23,515 bases of DNA. Origin: Methylovulum sp. GTDB lineage: Bacteria; Pseudomonadota; Gammaproteobacteria; Methylococcales; Methylomonadaceae. The notes beneath the pieces were generated by a model. It worked only from the letters and a program-made list of their open reading frames with translations. It did not search any database and was not told the DNA's origin. Positions within the stretch are counted from its first letter, which is position 1, and every line of letters begins with the position of its first letter. The stretch lies in NCBI GenBank assembly GCA_028713595.1, contig JAQTNZ010000001.1, forward strand, positions 1-23,515. The letters run 5' to 3'. The translations under genes and the position numbers were made by a program. Positions 17,173 to 23,515 of this stretch are shown in pieces.

Positions 17173-18507
17173 TTATGCGACCACCGCGCCGTAGAAACCG
17201 CGATAATCCAGCACGTTACCGCCGTAGATATGGCGGATTTTGTAGACGATCTGATCATTACTGAACAAAGACCCTTGGGTGGGCATATCTTGCACAAACA
17301 ATTCCGGCTCTTCGTTGCCGTTATAAAAACCCAATTCGATCAGCGGGGTTTCCATTTTGTCGGCAGTGGCATACCAATTGTTAACATCATTCCAGTAATC
17401 AACCACATGCACGGTCGGTTTGCGCGATTGCACAAAAGTCTCGTCTAGGTTGGTGCCGCGCACAAACATGTTGAACGCCTGTTCTTCGAGTTCCGCAGGC
17501 ACATATAAATGGCGTAAAACCAAGCCCAGCGGTTTGTTGCTGCCCGCTTCAGTTTGGGATTTAATCGCCAGCCGCGCGGCGGCAAATGACGTGTTGTCCA
17601 ACGCCGCCGTACCCAGATTGCTGTGGTTAACGGCATGAAACAGGGTCGAGGCATCGTAAATGGTCGGATTGTTTGCCAGAAAATTCAGCACAAACTCAAA
17701 CAGCGTCCGTTTTGCTGCCGTCGCCAAGCGCAACGGCACTTTGCGGATAGCGCCGACATCATCATTGGCAATAGTTTCCAGCGAAATGGTTTCCTTACCG
17801 CCGCGTTTGCTGATGGCGTAGGTGGATTTCTCATCACTGGGGGATGTCAAAGCGGTGTAGGGGCCATTTTCAGCCACCGTCGGCAAGTTGCCGTAACCAC
17901 CCATGCGGGTACGTTCTTGGGTGCGGAAATTGCTGATCGGGACAATATCGACCAAGTTGATGTAATCGTTATAATTTTCCAAGGCGTTGTAATCGCGCAC
18001 CATCGCACGGGTGATGGAATCGCCCAAGATATTGCTGAAGGTGCTGGCGGAAATGGCTTCGCGGAAATGTTCGTCACCGCCCAAGGCCTCCTGCAACCGC
18101 CGGACATCGCAATTTTGTACCAATCCAGTCACGCCACGGTCGCCAGTGATTTCGGCATAACATTCACGGAACGAAAACGCCCGTTTGTTCGGGTTGAAAA
18201 AATCGTCCAACATGGCGTTAACTTTTTCCGACCTGTCCGCCCCGGCTTCCACCCTAGTATCACCCAACCCCTGCACATGCCCGGATTCGGTCAACTTGGC
18301 TAACATGGCACGCTCGTCATTAATCGCTTCGCGTACCTGTTCAACCGTAAATTCCGCATTGTCACCAAACTGTTTGGACAATTTGGCGACCACCGGCTCA
18401 GGCAAGTTGCAGGATTTGAGCAAATGGCGGGCTTCCGCCCTGGCTTCGACCAGGCGTATTTTTTCCGCCAACAAGTCGGCGGCATCGGGGGACGTATTGT
18501 TTTTCAT
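17173..18507 (-). CDS. Possible internally started scaffold-capsid product (444 residues)
   Basis: An in-frame ATG at 18507 (Met234 of the fusion) begins MKNNTSPDAADLLAEK. AAAGG lies 7 bp upstream (18515-18519), a better-placed ribosome site than that of many genes here. The product would contain the helical scaffold/delta segment and the entire capsid domain without the protease. Capsid is needed in hundreds of copies and protease in few, so a nested start is sensible, as for the lambda C/Nu3 pair. It also begins with the same KNNTSP as the protease start. This is inference from sequence only. Confidence 0.45.
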   Translation of the reverse strand: MKNNTSPDAADLLAEKIRLVEARAEARHLLKSCNLPEPVVAKLSKQFGDNAEFTVEQVREAINDERAMLAKLTESGHVQGLGDTRVEAGADRSEKVNAMLDDFFNPNKRAFSFRECYAEITGDRGVTGLVQNCDVRRLQEALGGDEHFREAISASTFSNILGDSITRAMVRDYNALENYNDYINLVDIVPISNFRTQERTRMGGYGNLPTVAENGPYTALTSPSDEKSTYAISKRGGKETISLETIANDDVGAIRKVPLRLATAAKRTLFEFVLNFLANNPTIYDASTLFHAVNHSNLGTAALDNTSFAAARLAIKSQTEAGSNKPLGLVLRHLYVPAELEEQAFNMFVRGTNLDETFVQSRKPTVHVVDYWNDVNNWYATADKMETPLIELGFYNGNEEPELFVQDMPTQGSLFSNDQIVYKIRHIYGGNVLDYRGFYGAVVA

Positions 18508-19206
18508 GTCAGTGCCTTTAGTGTTGGCTTCGTAATATCTGCTGCCGCAACCGTCATCGGTATCCAGCGTGGCGTTGTAGGCGGCCAACAGCGCTTCGTT
18601 GTTGGTGATGTCCAGCCCTGGCGGCAAATCACCGCCGTTAGCGACTTTAATGGCGGAGACCAATAAATCCGTCAGCGGCATGGAGCCATCCATCGCCTCC
18701 AACAGGCGGATCAACTCACCGCCGGCACCGGGGTCGATAATCAGGTCAACGCTGTGGACTTTCGTAAACTTGGTGGCTTCACGCAGGGTGCCGCGCTTTT
18801 TGACTTGGGCATCGGCATCAATAGAAAAGCCAAACAGCCCGTCCATCTTGGCATCGTATGCCTCGCGCAATTTGGCGGGGACATCACCGGCGGAGGCCAA
18901 AAGCGTCAACGTCGCTTGAATTTCGCCAGTGTCCGGCGTTTTGCCCTCAATAAAGCGCGGTTCCGATAACTGGCCGATCAGCTGCTCGAACGATTTGCCT
19001 TGCCCTGCGATATGCTCGGCATCGGACTTGACGAACACCCGCACACCCGCAAACAGCGGCGCGGCTTCGCGCAAGGCCGCATCAGGATAAAAGTTGTTGT
19101 TGCCGGACTTGCCCGCTTTGATGACCCGGATCAGCCATTTCAGCCCGGAAGCTTGGCCTTCAACGCCAATGGCCTCGATAAAAGGTGACGTGTTATTTTT
19201 TGCCAT
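17173..19206 (-). CDS. Prohead protease-scaffold-major capsid fusion protein
   Basis: 677 residues in one frame. Residues 1-~200 are a prohead serine protease of the S78/U35 type: H65 in DAEHIAGQG, S128 in GLFGFSIDAD, and H151/D154 in VHSVDLIIDPGAGGEL are the likely catalytic or conserved residues. Residues ~234-340 are helical and charged (LLAEKIRLVEARAEARHLLK), the usual scaffold or delta segment. From about 350 the HK97-fold major head protein follows, with ENYNDYINLVDIVPISNF, GNLPTVAENGPYTALTS, KRGGKETISLETIANDDV, STLFHAVNHSNLGT and a C-terminal VLDYRGFYGAVV, most like the Mu gpT family. AAGG lies 9 bp before the ATG. In Mu the protease/scaffold and capsid are separate genes. An internal ATG with a good ribosome site may make the capsid part alone. 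Confidence 0.88.
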   Translation of the reverse strand: MAKNNTSPFIEAIGVEGQASGLKWLIRVIKAGKSGNNNFYPDAALREAAPLFAGVRVFVKSDAEHIAGQGKSFEQLIGQLSEPRFIEGKTPDTGEIQATLTLLASAGDVPAKLREAYDAKMDGLFGFSIDADAQVKKRGTLREATKFTKVHSVDLIIDPGAGGELIRLLEAMDGSMPLTDLLVSAIKVANGGDLPPGLDITNNEALLAAYNATLDTDDGCGSRYYEANTKGTDMKNNTSPDAADLLAEKIRLVEARAEARHLLKSCNLPEPVVAKLSKQFGDNAEFTVEQVREAINDERAMLAKLTESGHVQGLGDTRVEAGADRSEKVNAMLDDFFNPNKRAFSFRECYAEITGDRGVTGLVQNCDVRRLQEALGGDEHFREAISASTFSNILGDSITRAMVRDYNALENYNDYINLVDIVPISNFRTQERTRMGGYGNLPTVAENGPYTALTSPSDEKSTYAISKRGGKETISLETIANDDVGAIRKVPLRLATAAKRTLFEFVLNFLANNPTIYDASTLFHAVNHSNLGTAALDNTSFAAARLAIKSQTEAGSNKPLGLVLRHLYVPAELEEQAFNMFVRGTNLDETFVQSRKPTVHVVDYWNDVNNWYATADKMETPLIELGFYNGNEEPELFVQDMPTQGSLFSNDQIVYKIRHIYGGNVLDYRGFYGAVVA

Positions 19207-19396
19207 TTTTACCCGCCTTATCTGTCTTATCCGTTTTGTCCGCCTGAATTTTTTGGCCGTCCACCGTCACGCCGACCAGATAACCGCCGTAATCTTTAAA
19301 GCTAAGCAGTTTGCCGTCCTCCACATTCAACAGTGCGGCGGCATCATTTAGGGATAAGCCGATTGCCGCCGCATCGGTTTCGTTGGTTTCCGCCAT
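19193..19396 (-). CDS. Small Lys-rich phage protein upstream of protease-capsid gene
   Basis: A 67-residue protein starting at the ATG at 19396, chosen because GGAG lies 8 bp before it. A longer frame from 19438 lacks such a site. The body (LSLNDAAALLNVEDGKLLSF, KDYGGYLVGVTVDGQK) looks like a small folded unit that mentions no known catalytic motif. The end is repetitive and basic: ADKTDKTDKAGKNGKK. It overlaps the protease start by 14 bp, implying coupled translation. I do not recognise a family; the position suggests a head-assembly accessory protein. Confidence 0.6.
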   Translation of the reverse strand: MAETNETDAAAIGLSLNDAAALLNVEDGKLLSFKDYGGYLVGVTVDGQKIQADKTDKTDKAGKNGKK

Positions 19397-19636
19397 AGCA
19401 TTTGCTCCATCTACAAAAAGTTTGGTTGGGCATAGCATAATGGCCGGGCAAAAAAAAGCCCCGCAGGACGGCAGTCCGGCAAGGGCGTTGGTGGTTTTTT
19501 AATGGGGGAGACAGTAACAGCTACTGCGGCAACCTGAAAATAGTCCTAGAACTCAATTTAACGCCTATTTAACAGGGGGATATTTTTAAAGTAATACATC
19601 GGGCTAGGTTAGCGGCATAATGGCCTAAAAATACCC
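19397..19636 (-). other. 240 bp non-coding gap between gpG-like and capsid genes
   Basis: The largest gene-free stretch inside the prophage genes. It holds a terminator-like hairpin, an 11 bp direct repeat (GCATAATGGCC at 19435-19445 and 19615-19625) and a pair of ATTTAAC repeats 11 bp apart (19556-19562, 19567-19573). In Mu the activator-dependent late promoter PI lies at the equivalent place, upstream of the protease gene. I see no good -35/-10 pair for the minus strand, which would fit an activator-dependent promoter but does not prove one. Confidence 0.5.
19450..19486 (-). terminator. Candidate rho-independent terminator
   Basis: Read on the minus strand, GCCC-TT-GCCGGAC, loop TGCC, GTCCTGC-GGGGC is followed directly by eight T residues. 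The inner stem has one mismatch and the outer stem a bulge. It would end or attenuate transcripts coming from the portal-gpG genes before the capsid gene. On the plus strand the T-run is separated from the stem by 8 bases, so the minus direction is preferred. Confidence 0.6.
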
Positions 19637-20074
19637 TTAAATGGCTCCTTGCAAATAATCGTAAATGGCCGCCAAAATTTCGGCCTCATCGGATGATGAC
19701 ACGCCTAAAAATGGGCGGGCGACAATCCCCGCTTCAGGTCGGCCAAATTGGTGGGTGGCGGCATACACTTCGTTGCTGCCAAATTCCAGCGTGTCGTCGG
19801 TCGGCGGGTTGTAATGCAAGCCATCCATCAGATGGCCGTCCAGCACCAAGATTTTGTCGTAGTTATATTCTTTTTCTTGGACATACTTGACGGTCAATAA
19901 GTCCCATGGCTCGCCGTCCGGGCTGACTTCACGCTCAAAACGGTCACGGTGGCTGATTAACAGCAGTTCGCCAATGTCCCGCAGCACCGGTTGCAAATGC
20001 TGGCCAGCCATCAATAAGGCGCGTAAGCCCGCCTCAATTTCACGGCTGTCAATGGTGACGGATGCGCCGGCCAT
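19637..20074 (-). CDS. Phage virion morphogenesis protein (Mu gpG-like)
   Basis: A 145-residue protein of the virion morphogenesis family (phage_tail_S, Mu gpG). Family features: RDRFEREVSPDGEPWDLL (the F..E..PdG..W motif), ILVLDGHLMDGLHYNP, LEFGSNEVYAATHQFGRPEA and PFLGVSSSDEAEI. It is needed for head or tail completion. The ATG at 20074 overlaps the TGA of the preceding gene by one base (TGATG); an in-frame TTG just before it is less likely. Its stop is followed by the 240 bp gap. Confidence 0.88.
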   Translation of the reverse strand: MAGASVTIDSREIEAGLRALLMAGQHLQPVLRDIGELLLISHRDRFEREVSPDGEPWDLLTVKYVQEKEYNYDKILVLDGHLMDGLHYNPPTDDTLEFGSNEVYAATHQFGRPEAGIVARPFLGVSSSDEAEILAAIYDYLQGAI

Positions 20075-20283
20075 CAATAATTGCCGGACATAAAGGCCTC
20101 CGCATCGGGCATGGCCATTTGTTTAGGCGCATACCGGATGCCTTGGTCATCCTTATAAGGGCTACGGTGCTGGTTATCGCCCGACCATAAATCATCAGGT
20201 ATCGCCACCGGGAATGCCTTACAGCGCTGTCCGCCCAGAAAATGCTCACAAAACCGGCAATTGTCTTGGTATCTATGGATCAT
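20074..20283 (-). CDS. Small Cys-motif protein downstream of MuF gene
   Basis: A 69-residue protein with CxxC (C9, C12), C21 in RCKAFP, and the conserved-looking run AFPVAIPDDLWSGDNQH followed by SPYKDDQGIRYAP. Similar small proteins (CxxC, CxAFP, IP..I..G..xH..P...D.GI.F) are familiar as neighbours of MuF genes in many phages. Their role is unknown. The cysteines may bind a metal. The start overlaps the MuF-peptidase stop (ATGA) and the stop overlaps the gpG-like start (TGATG). An overlapping alternative frame at 20049-20249 was rejected. Confidence 0.75.
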   Translation of the reverse strand: MIHRYQDNCRFCEHFLGGQRCKAFPVAIPDDLWSGDNQHRSPYKDDQGIRYAPKQMAMPDAEAFMSGNY

Positions 20284-21686
20284 ACGTCAGGCCCATGTAA
20301 TTTTTGGTACAGTGTGATTATTTCAGCATCAAAATGTTTGCCTATCAATAGGCCGGCAAACGTTTCGGCCACAAATTCGGCGGGGCCATCGGCGGCATAC
20401 AAGCTGACCCGCCCGGCAACACTAGTCTCAGCCGCCGATAACTCCCCAGCCAAGGCTGACTGATAAGCTGCCGGAGCGCGCCGGTAATGCGCCAAATGCC
20501 CCAATTCGTGGTGCAGTATATGCCGTTCATGGCCTGTTGACCATACGCCTTTTGCCTGCTGCGCCACCGCGTCGGCCAGCGGGTTATCCCAATGCGGATA
20601 AAACGGGTTTAAAAACAAGTAGGTCTCTTGGGTGGTTGGGTGGGGCAAAAATGCTGCCACCAAACCCTCCAGCGGTTCATTTGATTTAGCCGCCCATTGC
20701 CCGAACGCCTGACCATGCACCAAAACGTTATCAGGCAACGGCAACCCACGCGCCGAAAGTTCCGACAAGCCGGCATTTACAAATTGGGCGATGTTTCTAT
20801 GCTGTTGGTAGTCAACATTTTTTACCCCAAGGGTCATCGCGGCCTGTTCGTCCATCTCCATGCCGGATTTGATGAGGGCTTTCAACTGCCCGCCAATGTC
20901 TGGCGGCAAGCCGTCAATCTTACGCGTGACCGCCGCCGTGGCTTGGGCGCTTAATGACGCGCCGGGCGTATAATCCCAATAGGGCTGGATGCCCTTAGGA
21001 AACGTATGCCAATCCCCGGTTTTAGGGTCTTTCCAGTCATAAGTACCATCATTGGGCAGCACGGTACTGTAACGTTTGCCTGTGGTGGGGTCTGTCCATT
21101 CGGTGGTGTTTGGGTCGATAGGTTTGCCCAGACGTTGCAAATCGCGCTCAGACAGCGTAAACATCGTGCATTTGCAACCATAACCGTTCGGCGGATAATG
21201 GGTTTTTACCCACGGTGAATCCATCGGCATAATCAGCCCGTCCCACGCCAAATGTTCGGCACGGGCCGTAAGGACGGCATGGGAGTGCTTATACATCAGG
21301 TAAGGGCGGCTGGACTGGACAGCTTGGATTTGTTGCCACCGCCCCGCTTGGTAAGACGTGCGCAGGTTAGTCTCATAAATGACACGGGTACGCCAAGCCA
21401 CGCCTTCATCAGAGCCTTCCCCCGTCCAGCCCGTCCAACCGCGCTTGGCGACAATATCGGCAAAATCCTTACGGAATTTCGCCAACGTGGTGCCCAGCTC
21501 ATGGGCCTTGCTCATGGCCTCATGCAGGTCGGCCAACAAATCGGCTTTGACCGCCCCCGCCACCACAAACGTGGTGTCGTGCATCTCGCGCTGCAAATCA
21601 TTCCAGCTCGTGGACGGCAGGGGTTTCTTGGCGTTGAAATAGGCGACTTGTTGGTCGAAAGGGATGGAGCCGTAGTTTATAGCCAT
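20280..21686 (-). CDS. MuF-type minor head protein with C-terminal HExxH metallopeptidase domain
   Basis: 468 residues from the ATG at 21686 (MAINYGSIPFDQQVAYFN), which matches the usual opening of this family; an in-frame TTG at 21719 overlaps the upstream gene. Residues ~1-250 are the Mu gpF/SPP1 gp7 minor head domain (SWNDLQREMHDTTFVVAGAV, TRVIYETNLRTSYQAGRWQQ, HYPPNGYGCKCTMFTLSERD). Residues ~330-468 contain a zincin signature: H393-E-L-G-H397 in ILHHELGHLAHYRR, with candidate third ligand E437 or E441 in GPAEFVAETFAGLLIG. That EFxAExFA pattern is known from gluzincin-like toxin and phage peptidases. MuF proteins enter the head or leave with DNA, so the peptidase could process head proteins or act in the next host. 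Which one is not decidable here. Confidence 0.88.
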   Translation of the reverse strand: MAINYGSIPFDQQVAYFNAKKPLPSTSWNDLQREMHDTTFVVAGAVKADLLADLHEAMSKAHELGTTLAKFRKDFADIVAKRGWTGWTGEGSDEGVAWRTRVIYETNLRTSYQAGRWQQIQAVQSSRPYLMYKHSHAVLTARAEHLAWDGLIMPMDSPWVKTHYPPNGYGCKCTMFTLSERDLQRLGKPIDPNTTEWTDPTTGKRYSTVLPNDGTYDWKDPKTGDWHTFPKGIQPYWDYTPGASLSAQATAAVTRKIDGLPPDIGGQLKALIKSGMEMDEQAAMTLGVKNVDYQQHRNIAQFVNAGLSELSARGLPLPDNVLVHGQAFGQWAAKSNEPLEGLVAAFLPHPTTQETYLFLNPFYPHWDNPLADAVAQQAKGVWSTGHERHILHHELGHLAHYRRAPAAYQSALAGELSAAETSVAGRVSLYAADGPAEFVAETFAGLLIGKHFDAEIITLYQKLHGPDV

Positions 21687-21688
21687 AG

Positions 21689-21901
21689 TTAGCAAATGTA
21701 AGGTGCTTCTGCTATCCAATAATAGGGATAGCAGCCTTCTTTAGTTTGGCATTTTAAATTAGGCTGGCTGGGATCGTTAACGACATAAAAACAATCAACC
21801 ATAACTATCTCTTGTAGTTTTTTGATTGAATTACTACAGCCTAACAAATGACTGCCCTGCACCGCCGTAGCTAAACAATATAGGACATAAATCTTATTCA
21901 T
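21689..21901 (-). CDS. Small Cys-rich protein with N-terminal hydrophobic segment (accessory gene)
   Basis: A 70-residue protein, not recognised. Residues 4-14 (IYVLYCLATAV) after MNK form a short hydrophobic segment like a signal peptide, and HLLGC at 18-22 resembles a lipobox, though four polar residues separate the two. Six cysteines (9, 22, 37, 51, 57, 70) suggest an extracytoplasmic, disulfide-bonded protein. The gene is visibly more AT-rich than its neighbours and has no clear ribosome site. It ends 2 bp before the MuF start. It could be a lysogenic-conversion or superinfection-exclusion gene; this is a guess from location and signal. Confidence 0.55.
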   Translation of the reverse strand: MNKIYVLYCLATAVQGSHLLGCSNSIKKLQEIVMVDCFYVVNDPSQPNLKCQTKEGCYPYYWIAEAPYIC

Positions 21902-21905
21902 TGTT

Positions 21906-22181
21906 TTATTTCAACCAACTAATGGTGCCGTCCGGCAATTCAGGCAAAGGCCGCCAATGGGTCGGCTCGAACGAGAGCACATAAACCCCAAAACAAACCC
22001 AAGACCCCTGTTTTGCGCTCCACCAGGCAACCAGCATTTCCGGTGGTTCTTCTTTGGTTTCATCCTCATTAATGCGCTTATAATTTTCAAGCGCCAAAAT
22101 CCGTGTGCCATCTTTGGGGGCGCAATTTATTTCTTGCCAAACTGGCGTTGCTTTGACTGCGCATAAACTACAATCGCCCAT
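21906..22181 (-). CDS. DUF551-like small protein
   Basis: A 91-residue protein with the DUF551 layout: W.x.I..aPKDGTRILAL near the start (about residues 15-31), a central LVAWWSAKQGSWVCF and the closing THWRPLPELPDG. DUF551 proteins are common small phage accessory proteins of unknown function. CSLC at residues 4-7 is an additional CxxC. The start shares its A with the TAA of the portal gene (TAATG). Together with the next gene it separates portal and MuF, which are usually adjacent. Confidence 0.7.
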   Translation of the reverse strand: MGDCSLCAVKATPVWQEINCAPKDGTRILALENYKRINEDETKEEPPEMLVAWWSAKQGSWVCFGVYVLSFEPTHWRPLPELPDGTISWLK

Positions 22182-23515
22182 TATTGCCCCTCCGCCACAT
22201 CATTCATACCCGCCAAATAACTGGCGGTCAGCGCCTTAGCCAACACCTCCGCCAAAGCCGTATCATCCATTTCAGGAAACAAGCCCGCCAATTTCTGCAT
22301 GGCATCGGGCAAATCGTCAGCCGTGTCGAGCATGGCGCGGATAGTGACCAACATCGCATCAATGGCGGGCTGGGCGGTTTTGCCCAATAACCCTAGCATG
22401 TCGCCCGGCGGGTCAGCCGGGGTTGCCTGACTGGCAACGCCCGCCGCTTCAGTCAAGGTGACGGATTCCGGCTGGTTGGTATCCGCCCCTACCGAAGTGT
22501 CAGTCCCTTGCTCCAAAATAGCCGCCAGTTCTTTTTCCGCGTCAAACCCGACCCCCAATTGCCGCGCTATCGAGCCAATAATGGCAATGGCAGTTATTTG
22601 GCTCAATAACCCGGCCTGGATGGCACTGGCCGCCGCCATTGTGACTTGCTGCAAGGCGGCGGCATATTTGGCGGTGTCTTTGGCGACCATTTCCGGCCAT
22701 TCCACATAAATGTGGTAAATCGGGTCGGCCAAATCCGGCTCCGCACCGTTATGCGCCAATTCCCATTGCCTTAAGACATACCGGCCTATCTCCACCAGAA
22801 TATGCCCGATCAGCATCTGCCGCATCGACATCACCTTAAACGTGGGGCCGCTCATATCCTCACCCGTCGCCCGGTTGACATCACCGGCACCGCCAAACCA
22901 ATGCTCCGGTATAGTACCGCCCCCTAAGATATGGTTCCTAAACAGCTTGGCGGTCAAATCCGTATCATTAGCGGCGATATTCGGGCTTTGCGCTTGCCAT
23001 TCCTCGGAATCGTTATGGACACGCACACTGCCCGGCTTGGGTGGCCGGATGCTCTTGGCCTTTTTGTTGACATCATCCTCGGTCGCCCCGCGTAGGGTCA
23101 CGTCCCACATAAAGGCTCGTAAAAACTGTACTCTGTCGAGTTCGCCGAACATAAATTGGTCGTAACTGTCCAGCCAATCGGTCTGCGACAACAAATCGCT
23201 GCACCCGCGCCGACTGCTCGACAAATCGTTGATACAAAAATAAAAGCAGTCGCCGTCACTAAACGTCTGGCGGATGTCTTGCGTCCGTTGCGTGAACATC
23301 TCATCTTCGGAGCCGTTGACAATGACGCGGTAACGCTTACTGACCCCTTTTTTATTCCTGGCCGTCACGATACCAATGGGCTGCTCGCCATTGTCAGGAT
23401 CAACCACGACCGTCTCGATCAAGCCCGGATCCAGATAGCCCAACCGCACCGCGCCCGAAAACTCATTAACAAACGTCGGCCAGCACTGCTCGCCGTATAA
23501 CGCCAGCTCGCGCAC
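22181..23515 (-). CDS. Portal protein, N-terminus beyond window
   Basis: At least 444 residues; the frame is open to the window edge, so the true start lies further right. The portal core is shown by DGDCFYFCINDLSSSRRGCS (clip/stem approach), FMFGELDRVQFLRAFMWDVT, ILGGGTIPEHWFGGAGDVNR followed by ATGEDMSGPTFKVMSMRQ, and YHIYVEWPEMVAKDTAKYAA. The last ~80 residues (QPAIDAMLVTIRAMLDTADD, LAGLFPEMDDTALAEVLA and ASYLAGMNDVA) resemble the C-terminal tail of DUF935/Mu gp29-type portals. It forms the dodecameric DNA channel of the head and would dock the terminase, expected just beyond the right edge. Confidence 0.88.
   Translation of the reverse strand: MRELALYGEQCWPTFVNEFSGAVRLGYLDPGLIETVVVDPDNGEQPIGIVTARNKKGVSKRYRVIVNGSEDEMFTQRTQDIRQTFSDGDCFYFCINDLSSSRRGCSDLLSQTDWLDSYDQFMFGELDRVQFLRAFMWDVTLRGATEDDVNKKAKSIRPPKPGSVRVHNDSEEWQAQSPNIAANDTDLTAKLFRNHILGGGTIPEHWFGGAGDVNRATGEDMSGPTFKVMSMRQMLIGHILVEIGRYVLRQWELAHNGAEPDLADPIYHIYVEWPEMVAKDTAKYAAALQQVTMAAASAIQAGLLSQITAIAIIGSIARQLGVGFDAEKELAAILEQGTDTSVGADTNQPESVTLTEAAGVASQATPADPPGDMLGLLGKTAQPAIDAMLVTIRAMLDTADDLPDAMQKLAGLFPEMDDTALAEVLAKALTASYLAGMNDVAEGQ

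Larger units (their letters stand above)
2825..23515 (-). mobile_element. Mu-type transposable siphoprophage, structural half (right end inside window, other end outside)
   Basis: The gene order portal, MuF, gpG-like, protease/scaffold/capsid, adaptor, tail terminator, tail tube, chaperone, tape measure, DUF2460, DUF2163/BR0599, NlpC/P60, tip protein and fibre matches B3/D3112-like transposable siphophages. The proposed end at 2825-2826 is 5'-TG on the plus strand, as for Mu-type ends. It carries transposase-site-like repeats and sits inside a truncated host gene. No integrase, repressor or transposase is visible in the window, so the transposable class is inferred from gene order and from the end structure. 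If a target duplication exists, its copy here would be TTTAT (2820-2824), given the 5 bp typical of Mu and D3112. Confidence 0.8.

Noticed and set aside
19397..19438. Longer start (at 19438) for the small Lys-rich gene
   Set aside because: GGAG is well placed before the ATG at 19396 and nothing comparable precedes 19438, which also lies next to the terminator T-run.
20049..20249. Alternative minus-strand frame MSIFWADSAVRHSRW...
   Set aside because: The frame at 20074-20283 has the conserved CxxC and AFP..IP pattern and proper ATGA/TGATG overlaps with both neighbours.

Overview
The window reads as the junction between a proteobacterial chromosome, probably gammaproteobacterial (inferred from the polyphosphate kinase and the short-form D-cysteine desulfhydrase-like protein), and the structural half of a transposable Mu-type prophage with a siphovirus tail. 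Every gene supported here is on the minus strand, so transcription runs from high to low coordinates.

Host flank, 1 to about 2824: the first 435 codons of polyphosphate kinase (ppk1, running off the left edge), a class I SAM-dependent methyltransferase, and an ACC deaminase/D-cysteine desulfhydrase homologue whose 5' part is missing. The homology of the last gene starts exactly at its PLP-lysine motif (NKWRKLKYLL). Upstream of that point the sequence changes to DNA beginning 5'-TG and carrying two direct and one inverted copy of a 17-18 bp repeat. I read this as the right (tail-gene) end of a transposable prophage inserted into the gene.

Prophage, about 2825 to 23515 and running off the right edge. 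In transcription order (right to left): portal (partial), a two-gene accessory cassette (DUF551-like and a Cys-rich small protein), a MuF minor head protein with a C-terminal HExxH metallopeptidase domain, a small Cys-motif protein, a gpG-like virion morphogenesis protein, a 240 bp non-coding gap with a terminator-like hairpin, a small Lys-rich protein, a prohead protease fused in frame to scaffold and major capsid protein, a head-tail adaptor, a tail terminator-like protein, a small protein, a tail tube protein with a repeated inserted domain, a tail chaperone-like protein, a 1728-residue tape measure with a lytic transglycosylase domain, then DUF2460, DUF2163/BR0599, NlpC/P60 and tail-tip proteins and a tail fibre at the prophage end. 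This order matches B3/D3112-like transposable siphophages. The four tail-tip genes are also the set seen in gene transfer agents.

The genes are tightly packed, with many ATGA, TGATG or TAATG overlaps, so one or two late transcripts probably build head then tail. Integration, repression, replication and lysis genes are not in the window and would lie to the right. The points most worth following are the MuF-metallopeptidase fusion, the protease-capsid fusion with a likely internal start for the capsid part, the prophage end with its repeats and disrupted host gene, and the accessory cassette between portal and MuF.
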